A stretch of 64,000 bases of DNA from the NCBI GenBank assembly GCA_963840785.1, contig CAWJAF010000015.1, forward strand, positions 1 through 64,000. The letters are read 5' to 3'. Both the position numbers and the translations under genes were made by a program. Of this stretch, positions 1 to 10,340 are shown one piece after another (position 1 is the first letter of the stretch; each line of letters begins with the position of its first letter). The notes below the pieces were generated by a model that did not search any database, was not told the origin of the DNA, and worked only from the letters and a program-made list of their open reading frames with translations. The stretch comes from JALYOK01 sp963840785. Lineage in GTDB: Bacteria; Pseudomonadota; Gammaproteobacteria; Burkholderiales; JALYOK01.

Positions 1-714
1 CTCCAGGCTCTTTATCGCGCCGACCGACCGAACGATAAGTGCCTCTTCGCCAACAGTCAATCGTCCCGCACCATCGTTATGATTGCTCCCTTCGATTGCA
101 ATGCGAATATCATCGATGGTAATGTTCGCTGCGGCAAGAGCGGCAGTGTTTGGTTTTACTTCGTAGGTTTCGACAAAACCACCAAGCGCATTGACGTCGG
201 CCACGCCCGGCACCGTGCGCAGCGCCGGGCGGATCACCCAATCGAGCAGGCGTCGTTTTTCGGTCAAACTCGCGGGGCCCTCGATCGTGAACATGTACAT
301 GTCCGACAGTGGGGTCGAGATAGGCGCCATTCCACTTCAACCGTTGCGGGCAGATCGCCAGAGACATTCGCCAACCGCTCAGCAACTTGGCTGCGCGCCC
401 AATAAATGTCGGTCCCATCTTTGAAATCGATGGTGATGTCGGCGATTGAATATTTGGCAACCGATCGCAACGTCGCTTGGTCCGGGATTCCCAACATTTC
501 CATTTCAATCGGCGTGATGACCCGGCTTTCGACTTCCTCGGGCGTCATCCCCGGGGCTTTGAGAATGATTTTGACCTGGGTTGAGCTAATGTCGGGAAAG
601 GCATCGATTGGCAGGTTGATGAAGGACCAGATTCCAAGCCCCGGCCAAAGCAATTGCCAAGCCAAGTACGCTCATGCGTAGAGCGAGTGCTTTTTCCACC
701 AACTGACGCAACAT
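1..714 (-). pseudogene. CzcA/CusA-type heavy-metal RND efflux pump, N-terminal part, frameshifted and cut by window edge
   Basis: Inner-membrane proton-driven pump of the heavy-metal-efflux RND family, partner of the adaptor encoded just upstream. The start at 714 (MLRQLVEKALALRMS) lies 3 bases after the adaptor stop. The family N-terminus is visible: first membrane helix, then the conserved LPIDAFPDIS element and the porter-domain signature APGMTPEEVESRVITPIE. Reading this through needs frame changes near 635 (between the first helix and NLPIDAFPDIS) and near 310-340, after which a third frame carries LSDMYMFTIEGP and EGPASLTEKRRLLDWVIRPALR. Only about 230 of the usual 1,000 or more residues lie in the window, so the metal cannot be told. 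The frameshifts are seen directly; whether they are real mutations or sequence errors is unknown. Confidence 0.8.
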
Positions 715-717
715 GGA

Positions 718-1840
718 TTATTTCCCGGCCAGCATGACTTTGAGTTCGCTTGATCCCAGAAACCGCGACCTTTTTCCAGCCGCCAATCCTTCCGAAATGA
801 CCACATAACCCTGCCCGCGCGAGACAACAGTGACCTCGCGATTGGTGACGGTATCGCCGCTAAAGACGAAGGTCACATCCTTCCCGTCCGTTAGAAATAC
901 AGCCAGAGCCGGTAAGCGAATGCCAGTTTGCGTGCCATCGCCTTTGATAATCGCAGTGACATTTTTACCCGCAATGAGCGTCGGTGCAGGGCCAACACGT
1001 GCTTTTGCAAAGATCGAGCGCGTGGTAGCGTCCAGAGAAGCCCCGACTGAAACGATCGTGCCGCCAATCACGACATCGTTGGTGGCTGCTACCGCAATCT
1101 CGATTGCCATACCCGGGCGAACGCTACCGGCCAGGCGCTCAGGAACTTGCAGGTCAAGCATGTAGGTTGTACGTCACTTCAATAAGCAAAATCGGGGTGT
1201 GGCTTCCGTCGGCAAGCCTGTTTGCACATTCACTTTTGCCAGCCGCCCGGCAATGGGTGCACGCAGTGTGATCAGACCATCGGCACTAGCTCCGGCTTGC
1301 GCCAATATTCGCTGGTTCTCGGCGACATCGGTGCCGGCTTGCGCCAGATTACACGACACCTCGTCGCCTGCGGCCCTCGAGATAAAGCCTTTGCGGACAA
1401 GTAGTTCAGTGCGTGCCGCCTGCGCCTGCGCCAGACCCAAACGTGACCGAGCACGCGCAAGGTCTGCACCTATTTGCACGGGCTCACGGCTTTTCGAGTA
1501 CGCAGAGTGGCTGGCCACGAGACACCGCTTGACCCGCAACAACATAGAGTTGGGTGATAGAGCCGGTAAACGGTGCCGTTACAGCAACGCTTGCCTCAGG
1601 CGGTAATGTGACTGTCGCGGGAACTGACCCCATTGGAACCGAAGTTGCGACTTCTGCGAAAACGGTTTCGATTCCAAGCCGACGTATTTGGTTTTCCGTC
1701 ATTTTACCTGGCCGCGGGCTATCGGCGCCGCTCGCTTCGGCGGTTTCCACACGGTCGTTCCCCGCCAAGAAATAATCGCCAAGGCGAACGAGTGTCAGAC
1801 AAAGTGTTGTGGCGGTAATAGTCAGGTTTCTGTTTCGCAT
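718..1840 (-). pseudogene. Periplasmic adaptor (CzcB/CusB-like, HlyD family) of metal efflux system, frameshifted
   Basis: Membrane-fusion protein that would link the RND pump to an outer-membrane channel. The N-terminus begins MRNRNLTITATTLCLTLV (signal or anchor helix), followed by a barrel/lipoyl part (VTAPFTGSITQLYVVAGQAV), a helical hairpin (ARSRLGLAQAQAARTELLV), a second lipoyl half (LRAPIAGRLAKVNVQTG) and the beta-barrel end (RPGMAIEIAVAAT). These pieces sit in different frames: one shift at about 1487-1500 and two close together at about 1165-1195. No stop separates this frame from the upstream kinase, so the two read as one open frame. Total about 370 residues, normal for the family. 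Order kinase-adaptor-pump on one strand matches cus/czc-type operons. An outer-membrane factor (CusC/CzcC type) is not seen in the window. Confidence 0.75.
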
Positions 1841-2904
1841 AGCCGCCACTCTAATCGACAAAGCTGACGGCTTCCTGACAGGTATAAGGTTAAGAGTTTT
1901 CGGAAACCTCAGAGTCAACTCGCGGGCATACGGATCGCTGGTGAGTTCCCCGCCATGCGCCGCCATGATGCGCGCGACGATAGCCAGGCCCAGCCCGGCA
2001 CCGTCTGGATTGGCATTGTCGGATCGCCTGTTGCGTTTGATCAGTTCATTGAGCCGCATACGCGTCAGACCTTCGCCACCATCACGCACGTGGATGCACG
2101 CGTCTAACGTGACGCGAATCAGAATCGTTCCACCGACCGGTGTAACTCTATTGCCATTTTCAACAAGATTACGAAGGGCTGCTGCTATTGCTTCGCGGCG
2201 TCCGAGCACGGTTACCTCCAAATCTTCACCTTCCAAAGCAATCGTTCGACCTGATCGGATAATTGCGGGTCCAAAAGGCTGATCGTCGGCACACACGTCT
2301 GACAGAATGACCCGTTCAACGCGAAGATGCGTTGCGTCCTCCGCGTCCATCTGCGCAAGCAGCATCAACTGATCGATCAACCGCTTCATTGATGCGACAT
2401 CGGATTTCAATCGCGCGGCGTCTGCGTGATCTATCTGGTCAAGTTCGAGTGACAACGCCGCCAGCGGCGTCCTGAGTTCATGCGCGACGTCAGCGGCAAA
2501 AGCCTCATGTTGCGCCGCCGAACGGTCGAGCCGTTGAAGCAACTTGTTGATGCATTGGTGAACGGCATAGCTTCGTCGGGCATCTCCGTTGTGTCGATTC
2601 TGAACGATCTGGATCCTTCCTCAGCGGCTTCAATTCGCTCTGCCGCGAGCCGCAACGGCAAAAAAGCCTTTCGTATGACCCAAAGTCCCGCCAACGCCAT
2701 CGGAACCAGCAACACTAGCACTGGCATAGCGACATGTTCCAGCATCTCACGCAGAGCCGCGGCAAATGCTTCGGGTGTCGAGAGGCTGGCAAAGGTGAAT
2801 TGATATTCAATCACTACAGTGACGAGCAACAACATCGTACCGACCAACCCAACGAAAGATAGGCCCAGCACCAGTCTTTTGAAGACGGAAGGCCAACGCT
2901 TCAT
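1841..2904 (-). pseudogene. Sensor histidine kinase of metal-response two-component system, frameshifted
   Basis: Membrane sensor kinase. The N-terminal part has two transmembrane helices (about residues 10-32 and 57-78) flanking a short periplasmic stretch, then a HAMP-like linker. The dimerisation/phosphoacceptor box DVAHELRTPLAAL, the N box (LRNLVENGNRVTP), and the G boxes (VRDGGEGL and GAGLGLAIVARIMAAHGG) are all present. A frameshift near 2545 separates the N-terminal half from the catalytic half; the join is between PDEAMPFTNA and INKLLQRLDRSAA. The start overlaps the regulator stop by 4 bases (ATGA). The C-terminus has no stop in frame and runs into the adaptor; a TAA in another frame at 1890-1892 may be the original end. 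The locus suggests metal sensing, but the signal is inferred only from the neighbouring pump. Confidence 0.75.
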
Positions 2905-3575
2905 TGATTAGCTTCCTGCAATAAATAGCCCACGCCCCGAATGGTCACGAGTTGGACGCGGGGAATGTCGACATCGAGTTTTCGACGCAATCGCGAGATA
3001 ATTGCCTCGACAGCATTTGGCGTAACCGGTTCATTGAAGCTATAGAGCGTTTCTTCTATGACGTGTCGTTGCACCACCATGCCCAACCGGCGCATCAATA
3101 GTTCGAGCAAATCGCCCTCTTTGCGAGTTAGGTCGATAGAACGACCTGCAATCGTGGCATTGCGGCCAGCCGTATCAAAACGTAGCGCGCCAGCCTCCAA
3201 AATTTTGAGTGCGCGTGGCCCCGGTCGGCGAAGTAGCGCGCGCAATCGAGCCGCGATTTCATCAGATAAACGGGTTCACGACATAGTCATCAGCGCCTGC
3301 ATCGAGTCCCTCAATGCGATCCTCAAGTGATCCGCGACTGTCAGAATGAGTGCTGGGATCAATTGGCGACAACGGCGCTGACCGCTGAGCCAAACCCCGC
3401 CATCACCGTCGGGTAAACCCAGATCAAGGATTAAAGCATCATAAGTCGCGTTGCGAAGCGCAGACTCGGCCTCAGCGATGCATCCTGCGCTATCGCAGAC
3501 AAAACCCCCGCGCTTGCAAACCCTCTGCCATCAGTTCTAATAGACTATGTTGTCTTCAACTACAAGTATGCGCAT
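2901..3575 (-). pseudogene. OmpR-family response regulator with broken receiver domain
   Basis: The C-terminal winged-helix DNA-binding domain is intact in one frame (3245-2901), with IDLTRKEGDLLELLMRR and the typical ending VQLVTIRGVGYLL. The receiver domain upstream can be followed from the start at 3575 (MRILVVEDN) but only by switching frame several times: the phosphoacceptor region reads DALILDLGLPDGDGGVWL, and the end reads RIEGLDAGADDYVVNPF. In that last motif the near-invariant lysine of the KPF element is Asn (AAC instead of AAA/AAG). I count at least four frame changes in about 330 bases, the densest cluster in the window. Even with errors corrected the Lys-to-Asn change would need checking. 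Neighbours: sensor kinase overlapping by 4 bases, then adaptor and pump. Confidence 0.75.
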
Positions 3576-4241
3576 GCAAAATGTTTCCAACGCGGATTCG
3601 AAATTTGATCGTCTCAATCATTGCAACGCCGATTTCAGCCTCAGAAATTGCGAGGCCTATCTAAAGACCTTCGTACTTCTTCAATTTGTATCGAAAGAGT
3701 TGATGCGTGACCGTAGCGTGACGCGGCAGACGCCCTATAAGGCATCAATCATGACTGAAATCAACATCCAAATCACATAATCAACCACGCTGAATTCGGC
3801 GTGAGCTATGACTTTGACCGGGTAAAATCACAATCGATGCGATTAATTTTGAACGGCTGCTTGTCGCATTTTTAATGTCGAGTAACAGGAACGGGCGATG
3901 TCGGGTTATGGCCGAGTAGCGGACGCGCCGCGCCGAGATTGATGAGCGGCCCAGCGGGATTGCTGCGACCGGCGCGCTAAAAATCTGGCCACTCGTAAGC
4001 AGGACTTATCAATTTCAGCGCGCAATTTGAATTGCATTTCGGCCACTGAAAACAATCGTCGCCCATGAAATTCATAATTCTCCTCGGAAAAAATTCTGCG
4101 ACATCGCCCTGCCGACCCATCTGTGCTCACTCGTCACGAGGTGTTGGAACAAGGGCATCGGCTACCCCGCCCTATTTCATTGAAGGGAAGTCGGTTCCCG
4201 CATCGCGACCTTCTGCCACGTCCGGGCATTTCGCGTCCCTT
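3576..4241. other. Intergenic region without recognisable gene
   Basis: About 670 bases upstream of the regulator gene. Short open frames exist on both strands (for example minus strand 4130-3906, 74 codons) but none shows a ribosome-binding site with a protein I recognise. It should contain the promoter of the minus-strand metal-efflux operon. I see no clear operator or repeat. Confidence 0.4.
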
Positions 4242-4577
4242 CTATTTCAAGGAGAGTTCCACAACACCCGAATCGGCCTTTGCGGCGCATTTCCATTGGG
4301 TATTCCATTGTGTCATCCCGGAATCGCAGTTGTCGGGCGTGCTTGCCCGGCGGTAGCAGAGCTTCTCTGGTTTGGTGATCGCCCAACCCATTGCGACGTC
4401 GTTGTAGGTTTCAACGCTCCCGTTCGGGGCATCGGAACCTGAAGTAATTTCCACACGGCAAATCATTTCGATGGTGTCGGACACCAGCTTGACCTCGCCG
4501 GCTGCGGCCGGCGCCATAGCGCCCAGAGCCAACATGCAAGCGAAAATATCGGGAAACCATTTGGTGTGCGTCAGCAT
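4242..4577 (-). CDS. Small exported protein of unknown function
   Basis: About 111 residues. I chose the ATG at 4577 rather than upstream codons because GAAGG lies about eight bases before it and because the protein then begins with a signal peptide (MLTHTKWFPDIFACMLALGAMAPAAA, cleavage likely after AAA/AG). The mature part has four or more cysteines (IEMICRVEI, KLCYRRAS, DNCDSGM, WKCAAK), which suggests disulfides in the periplasm. I do not recognise the family. The downstream end ELSLK-stop is clean. The upstream gene on the same strand ends 40 bases before the start, so the two may be co-transcribed. Confidence 0.45.
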   Translation of the reverse strand: MLTHTKWFPDIFACMLALGAMAPAAAGEVKLVSDTIEMICRVEITSGSDAPNGSVETYNDVAMGWAITKPEKLCYRRASTPDNCDSGMTQWNTQWKCAAKADSGVVELSLK

Positions 4578-4617
4578 GGCAACAACCTTCGTGTGTTCAT
4601 AGATAGTAATATTTTCG

Positions 4618-4884
4618 CTAGCGCCGCTTAAAATCACGCAGTACCGGATTGACCCGATCTAAGTCTGCCTGAACTTGTTTGCGGCTTCGCTCATAGACAA
4701 TCTCGCGCCCCATCGCGCGGCCCGTGTAGGCGAGTTCGCTACGCGTCGGGAGCAATTCACAGCGCACGCTATGTTTGCCTTCGCCGAGAACGACCTCAAT
4801 GCGAGAGGCTTGCTTGCTGAGAATCACGACCTCAAGGAAAGCGCCGGTGTCGGTGACACGAACTTTAATTTTTTCTTCTTGCAT
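4618..4884 (-). CDS. Hypothetical protein, 88 residues
   Basis: Starts MQEEKIKVRVTDTGAFLEVVILSKQ, with alternating hydrophobic residues suggesting a small beta-rich domain, followed by a basic helical tail (ERSRKQVQADLDRVNPVLRDFKRR). No signal peptide or membrane segment, so probably cytoplasmic. No family recognised. Codon use is like the neighbours. No strong ribosome-binding site is seen before the ATG, so the start is uncertain. It precedes the small exported protein on the same strand. Confidence 0.4.
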   Translation of the reverse strand: MQEEKIKVRVTDTGAFLEVVILSKQASRIEVVLGEGKHSVRCELLPTRSELAYTGRAMGREIVYERSRKQVQADLDRVNPVLRDFKRR

Positions 4885-5211
4885 GAGAATGGCCGCCCCG
4901 GTTAGTTGAATCTATTTGCCCGCTGGACAATACTACGCCGTTTAATGCATTGAGCACATAACAAAACAACGGGTTTGACGTAGCAACAATTGGAGAACTC
5001 GATGTGCCTAACGCGGACGTTTGCTCGTTCGCCTCGCAAGTTGTTTTGACACAACCGCGTCAGCACCCGCCTCGCAAGAACGATCGACCAGATCTTCGAG
5101 CCAACTTAGCACTTTGCTCTGCGCTCAAAACTCGACTATGATCCTGCAGATAAATCTCGGATTATGCCCGCTGCAGAAATGATCACAATACTATCCTCAG
5201 GAGGAAGCGGC
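4885..5211. other. Divergent intergenic region upstream of permease
   Basis: About 330 bases between a minus-strand hypothetical gene and the plus-strand permease. It should hold both promoters. The only element I can point to is a strong Shine-Dalgarno sequence (AGGAGGAAG at about 5199-5207) directly before the permease ATG at 5212, which decides that start over the in-frame ATG at 5164. Confidence 0.4.
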
Positions 5212-6738
5212 ATGGCAAACAATCAGTCAGACGAATCGCGAATCATCGCGGAAGACATCAAAACATTACACGGCATGGGTTATGCGCAAGAGTTGGCGCG
5301 CAGCATGAAGTCATTTTCCAATTTCGCAATTTCATTTTCCATCATTTGCATTCTCTCCGGCGGTATCAATTCGCTCGGGCCAAGCCATTAGCGGCGCGGG
5401 CGGCGGCGCGATTGGCATCGGCTGGCCAATCGGCTGCTTGATTTCCCTCGTATTCGCATCGGGTCTGGCGCAAATTTCTTCGGCCTATCCGACTGCGGGC
5501 GGGTCTGTATCACTGGGGCTCGATTCTCGGCAATGTTGGCGTCGGCTGGGTTTCCGCGTGGCTGAATTTAATCGGTCTCGTCACGGTGCTCGGCGCAATC
5601 AATGTCGGCACCTATAGCTTTTTTCTAGGCGCGTTCGGACCGAGCTTGGGGATCACCGATACGTTTACGACCAAAATGATTTTCATGGTACTCATCACCG
5701 GCACCCAAGCCCTATTCAATCATCTGGGCATACGCCTAACCACGAAGCTTACCGATTTGAGCGGCTATTTGATTATCGGCGGCGCGGTGTTAATGTTCTT
5801 TCTATTTATGGCTTACGCCAAAGAATGGGATTTCTCGCGCCTGTGGACATTCACCAACAATAGCGGCTTACCCGAGGATGCCGCGGTATGGCCAAAAACC
5901 GAAAGCATGATATTCGTCTTCTTGCTCGGGCTGTTGCTGCCGATTTACACCATCACCGGCTACGATGCCTCGGCCCACACCTCGGAAGAAACCGTCGATG
6001 CCTCGCGCTCCGTGCCCAAAGCATGGTCAATTCGGTGATCTGGTCGGCGATATTCGGCTGACTAATGTTGTGCGCATTCGTGCTTGCGATACCGGATATG
6101 GGTGAAGGCGCGAAACAGGGATGGGAATATTTTTCTGGACCTCCGATCAAGTGCTACCGCCAGCTTGGAAGCAAATTCTTTATTCGTTATTGTTATTTCG
6201 CAATATCTGTGCGGCTTGGCGACAGTGACGTCGGCCTCGCGGATGATTTTCGCGTTCTCCCGCGATGGCGGATTGCCAGGTCCCGGCACATTGCGCACAG
6301 TGAGCCCGAAATATCGTACACCGGTCGCGGCAATTTGGGTGTCGGCCGATATTGGCCGTGTTGTTTACCAGCTACGCAGAGTGGTACGCGGTGATCGTTT
6401 CGGTAACGGTCATTTTCTTATTTTTGTCCTTTACCGTACCGATCTTTTTGGTTTGCTTGCTCACGGAAAAACGTGGACAAAGATGGGTCCCTGGGACATG
6501 GGACCCAAATACAAATTGGTCGCAATACTTTGCATACTGGCAATGATTTTGATTTTGTCATCGGCGTGCAACCGCCGTCCGATAAAGCCCTGAAGATCAC
6601 TATCGCCTTTTTCATCCTCACTGCGATCGTCTGGTTCGGCTTTGAACGTCGCCGTTTTAAGGGCCCTCCGCAAGGCGTGATGATTCAGCAACGCGCAAAA
6701 GAAATCGAAAAGCCGAACGCGCGGTCGGCGAGAAGTAA
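5212..6738 (+). pseudogene. APC-superfamily amino acid/choline/GABA-type permease, multiply disrupted
   Basis: Twelve-helix cytoplasmic-membrane transporter of the amino acid/choline transporter (ACT) type; the N-terminal half matches that group (ARSMKSFSNFAISFSIICIL, then GGINSLGQAISG, SSAYPTAGGLYHWGSILGN, YDASAHTSEETVDASRSVPK). Assembly of the whole protein, about 505 residues ending in AERAVGEK at 6736-6738, needs frame changes near 5383, 5505, 6020, 6140, 6205, 6350, 6470 and 6710, and contains an in-frame TGA at 6058-6060 where the family would have Trp (FG-stop-LML). Both one-base insertions and deletions occur. It heads a cluster with a glutamine-synthetase-like ligase, an alcohol and an aldehyde dehydrogenase, suggesting uptake of an amine or amino alcohol. 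As written it cannot make a full protein. Confidence 0.8.
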
Positions 6739-6745
6739 CGTAAAT

Positions 6746-7508
6746 ATGCCGGGGCGTCTGCAAGGTAAAACCGCGCTTGATTTCCGGCGGCGCGGGCGGT
6801 TGCGGCGCCGCGGCTTCGCTGTTGTTTGCTAAAGAAGGTGCCCGCATTGTCATCGTCGATAAACAAGACGGCCGCGCGCTGGTGAAGCAGATCGACGCCG
6901 TGGGTGGGGAGGCGATGTACGCCGCCTGTGACGTTTCGAAAGCGGACCAAGTCAACGCGGCGGTGAAAGCCGCGACCGATCACTTTGGCGCGATCAACGT
7001 GTTGTTCAATCACGCCGGTACCATCGTGGTGAAGCCGTTCTTGGAAACCACCGAGCAAGAATGGGATTGGCTCATGGCGGTCAACGTTAAAAGCATGTTC
7101 CTGATGACTAAGGCAGTGTTGCCGTCGATGCTGGCGGCGGGCGGCGGCGCGATTGTTTGCACATCGTCAATTTCTGCGGTCGCCGCGACGCCGATGGAAG
7201 TGTTGTACGACACCACGAAAGGCGCAGTACATATGTTCGCGCGCGCGATCGCTGTGGAGTATCGCGATCGCGGTATTCGCTGTAACGCCGTATGTCCCGG
7301 CTTTATTCGTACGCCCCACGGTATGCACGAAGTTGACGCGCTGACCAAGCTCGGCGTCGATGCTTCGGAAGCGGCGATGAAGGCGATGCAAGGCCGTATG
7401 TGCGAGCCGGAAGAAGTGGCGAAAGCCGCGCTGTTCCTCGCGAGCGACGATGCGAGTTTTGTGAATGGCGCGCACTTATTCGTGGACAATGCATTCACGG
7501 CGATTTAA
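6746..7508 (+). pseudogene. Short-chain dehydrogenase/reductase with frameshift after codon 10
   Basis: Classical SDR of about 253 residues, NAD(P)-dependent. The probable start is ATG at 6746 (MPGRLQGKTAL), 7 bases after the permease stop. One extra T at 6777-6778 shifts the frame just before the glycine-rich cofactor loop (ISGGAGGCGAA); from there the gene is open to the stop at 7508. Visible motifs: NHAG (NNAG equivalent), Ser in CTSSISA, catalytic YDTTK (YxxxK), and the C-terminal FVNGAHLFVDNAF. Translation from the TTG at 6777 would give a protein lacking the first strand. The cluster suggests oxidation or reduction of an alcohol or ketone intermediate; the substrate is unknown. Confidence 0.75.
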
Positions 7509-7534
7509 CCCAATGTCATCTTATATAACTCACA

Positions 7535-7622
7535 TGTCATCCTGAGCGCAACGCGAAGGATCTGCTTTGGTATTTTAAAGCACCGCAAAAAAGCAGATCC
7601 TTCGCGTTGCTCAGGATGACAT
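7535..7622. repeat. Palindromic intergenic repeat, GTCATCCTGAGC family
   Basis: Long inverted repeat: the left arm begins GTCATCCTGAGCGCAACGCG and continues AAGGATCTGCTTT; the right arm is its reverse complement ending GCTCAGGATGACAT. Arms of about 32 bases are separated by about 20 bases of variable sequence. Related copies are at 13371, 49109 and 62932, always between genes. Confidence 0.85.
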
Positions 7623-7644
7623 ATTCTAAACTTATTGGTATTCT

Positions 7645-9010
7645 ATGAAAGCCAACAAATCCCCGAACAACATCATCGACGCCATTAAAAAATCCGATAT
7701 CGCTACGGGTCAAAGTCGCCGTCGCCGACATCGACGGCGTGCTGCGCGGAAAGTACATCCACAAAGATAAATTCATCTCGGCCATCGACGGTGGCTTCGG
7801 TTTTTGCAACGTCGTGCTCGGCTGGGATTCAACGATGTCACTTACGACAATACCAAATGTACCGGCTGGCACACGGGATTTCCTGATGCGATGGTCAAGC
7901 TCGATCTGAAACCCATCGCAAAATTCCTTGGGACGACAACGTGCCGTTTTTTCCTCGGCGATTTCATCGACGGCAAAGGCGATCCGCTCGGCGAATGCCC
8001 GCGCCAAACCTTAAAGCGCGTGTTAAAAAAAGCGGAAAAGATGGGCGTCTTAGCGCTGTGCGGGATGGAATACGAATGGTTTAATTTTCGCGAAACGCCG
8101 CAAAGCTTTGCCGAGAAACACTACACCCATCCGGAGCCGATTTCGCCCGGTATGTTCGGCTATTCGCTGATTCGCATGGGGCAAAATCAGCCGTTTTTTA
8201 AAGCGCTGATGGAAGAGATGCCGAAGTTCGGCATCCCGATAGAGGGCTTACATACGGAGACGGGCCCGGCGTGTTCGAAGCCGCGATACTCTATTCTGAA
8301 GCGCTGGAAGCGGCGGACCGCGCGATTCTATTCAAGCAAGCCGCGAAGGAAATCGGCATGCGCTTCGGCATTATGCCGAGCTTCATGGCGAAATGGTCGC
8401 AGCAATATCCCGGCTGTAGTGGGCACATTCATCAGAGCCTGTCGGACGGCAAGAAAAATTTATTTTACGACGCGCAAAGACAAGCACGGCATGAGCGCGA
8501 TGTTTAAAAGTTATCTTGCCGGCCAACTGAAAGTATTGCCGGAATTGATGCCGATATATGCGCCGACGATAAATAGTTACAAGCGCCTAGTCGATGGCTT
8601 TTGGGCACCGGTCAAGCCCACCTGGGGCGTGGACAATCGCACCGCTTCGTTCCGCGTTATTTCCGGTTCGCCAAAATCAACACGATTGGAAACACGCTGC
8701 CCCGGTGCCGACGTCAATGCTTATCTCGCGATGGCCGCGTGCCTCGCGGCGGGGCTTGCACGGCGTCGAAAAAAATCTTAAATTAACCACGGCGCCCATC
8801 GAAGGTGAAAATCGCGGCGCCGAGAATATCGCGCGTTTACCGCGAACATTAGAACAATCCACGGCGGTGTTTAAACAATCTAAGCTTGCACGCGAATTTT
8901 TCGGCGACGCATTTGTCGAACACTTTATTGCCACCCGCGAATGGGAATGGCGACAGTTTCAAGATGCCGTGACCGATTGGGAATTTAAGCGCTACTTTGA
9001 AATAATCTAA
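7645..9010 (+). pseudogene. Glutamine-synthetase-like gamma-glutamyl ligase (PuuA/GlnA-like), frameshifted
   Basis: ATP-dependent ligase of the glutamine synthetase superfamily that would join glutamate to an amine. Recognisable in order: N-terminal VAVADIDGVLRGKYIHKDKF, catalytic-barrel segments CGMEYEWFNF, HTETGPGVFEAAI, the ATP/ammonium-site region CSGHIHQSLSDGKKNLF, and the arginine-containing KSTRLETRCPGADVNAYLAMAA. Length when joined is about 450 residues, normal for type I-like members. Frame changes are needed near 7705 (one extra G in a GGG run), 7820, 7920, 8272, 8480 and 8755. The sequence pattern is that of amine gamma-glutamyl ligases rather than housekeeping GlnA (no adenylylation-site motif seen). 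It sits with a PuuD-like hydrolase, which supports a gamma-glutamylated-amine pathway. Confidence 0.8.
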
Positions 9011-9013
9011 GGC

Positions 9014-9106
9014 ATCCGCCAGAACCCGCATGGATACTGGCTCGCAGCGATGCATTGCCTGAGAGGCAGGCAGGTATTGGCTCTTAGGGCATTCTGGTGA
9101 GAAATA
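9014..9106. repeat. Degenerate repeat, CCGCATGGATRCT family
   Basis: About 90 bases containing CCAGAACCCGCATGGATACTGG, TGCATTGCCTGAGAGGCA and GGCATTCTGG, i.e. imperfect inverted segments. Similar arrangements occur at 49918 and 56107, and weaker ones at 20325, 42384 and 45260. Between ligase and alcohol dehydrogenase genes. Grouping is by eye. Confidence 0.5.
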
Positions 9107-9189
9107 TTCCGCTTCAATATCTCACCTGACGCCTTTACAATCAAAGCTGCACGCTGCATATTTTTACCTCATCGGCAAAATCTATCCTC

Positions 9190-10338
9190 ATGACGATTTC
9201 AAAATTTAACTTCCCAACGCCGATTCACTTTGGTCCAGGCGCAAGCAAACAGGTTGCTGAGCATCTAATCGCGCTTGGATTAAAGCGCCCGTTAATCGTG
9301 ACCGACAAAGGCATCGAACCGTTGCCATTGTTGGCGCAGTTCAAAGCCAGCCTGCACGGCCTGGAAGTGGGCGTATTTACTGGGGTTCAGGGCAATCCGG
9401 TCGCGAGCCAAGTGATGGCGGGAGCGGCTGCTTATCGCGCCCATGACGCGGATTGCGTGATTGGCCTCGGTGGCGGCGCAGCGCTGGATGTGGCGAAGGT
9501 TGTTGGTTTGCTCGCGACACACCCGGGCGACGTTATCGAATATGCGTGGGATCATCCGAATGTGCGTCCGATCGAAAACGAATTGCCCTATTTCGTCGCA
9601 TTGCCGACGACCTCCGGCACCGGCAGTGAAGTTGGACGTTCCAGCGTGATTTCCGAGGATGCATCGCACATCAAGCGCGTAATTTTCTCGCCAAAGATTC
9701 TGGCGAAAGCGGTATTCGCCGATCCGGCACTGACGCTCGATTTGCCGCCAAAAGTGACGGCGGCGACGGGCATGGACGCCCTCACTCACAACGTCGAATC
9801 CTATCTTTCGCCTGCGTATCATCCGATCTGCGACGGTATCGCACTGGAGGGCGTACGTATCGCGGCACGCGCGCTACCGATCGCCTTCCGTGACGGGAAA
9901 AATATCCAAGCGCGCAGCGACATGATGATGGCTTCGATGATGGGCGCCATCGCCTTCCAAAAAGATTTGGGCGCGACCCATTCTTGCGCCCATGCGCTGG
10001 GCACGGTCGCCGACATGCATCATGGTTTGGCCAACGGCATCATGATCGACCACGTGATGCGCTTCAATAAATCCGCGGCGCTTGATAAGTTTCATGTTCT
10101 CGCGCAAACGGTTGGCGTGGAAAAATCAACCCGCGACGCGAGCGCGGATGCATTTATCGATTGGCTGACAAAATTGAAAGCGGAAATCGGAATTCCCGCA
10201 ACGCTCGCCGAGGTGGGTGTAAACAAAAGTCACTTGGATCGCCTGGTCGAGATTGCCGTGCCGGATATTTGCCATCACACAAATCCGCGGCCTTGTACGA
10301 AAGAGGACTTCATTCGAATATTCTCCGAGGCGTTTTGA
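9190..10338 (+). CDS. Iron-containing alcohol dehydrogenase
   Basis: NAD(P)-dependent group III alcohol dehydrogenase, 382 residues, intact. The N-terminal Rossmann-like domain has IGLGGGAALDVAK (about residues 91-103) for cofactor binding and TTSGTGSEVGRSSVI. The C-terminal helical domain carries the metal ligands: Asp196 and His200 in GMDALTHNVES, His264/268 in THSCAHALG, and His277/278 in MHHGLANG. It lies between the ligase and the PuuD-like hydrolase with a 2-base gap to the latter, so it is probably in the same operon. In a gamma-glutamyl pathway it would oxidise a hydroxyl of the conjugate to an aldehyde, which fits an amino alcohol such as ethanolamine better than putrescine; that substrate is my inference. 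Confidence 0.85.
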   Translation: MTISKFNFPTPIHFGPGASKQVAEHLIALGLKRPLIVTDKGIEPLPLLAQFKASLHGLEVGVFTGVQGNPVASQVMAGAAAYRAHDADCVIGLGGGAALDVAKVVGLLATHPGDVIEYAWDHPNVRPIENELPYFVALPTTSGTGSEVGRSSVISEDASHIKRVIFSPKILAKAVFADPALTLDLPPKVTAATGMDALTHNVESYLSPAYHPICDGIALEGVRIAARALPIAFRDGKNIQARSDMMMASMMGAIAFQKDLGATHSCAHALGTVADMHHGLANGIMIDHVMRFNKSAALDKFHVLAQTVGVEKSTRDASADAFIDWLTKLKAEIGIPATLAEVGVNKSHLDRLVEIAVPDICHHTNPRPCTKEDFIRIFSEAF

Positions 10339-10340
10339 CT

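Noticed and set aside
3547..3780. Possible small gene upstream of the response regulator
   Set aside because: Its first codons are antisense to the regulator start and no ribosome-binding site or family is seen.
5212..6738. Programmed frameshifting or alternative genetic code to explain the broken permease
   Set aside because: Breaks are numerous, at unrelated sequences, in both directions, and TGA/TAG serve as ordinary stops for neighbouring genes.
7535..7622. Considered as a rho-independent terminator of the SDR gene
   Set aside because: The palindrome recurs at four places with conserved arms and no T-tract, so it is better described as a repeat; it may still influence transcript ends.
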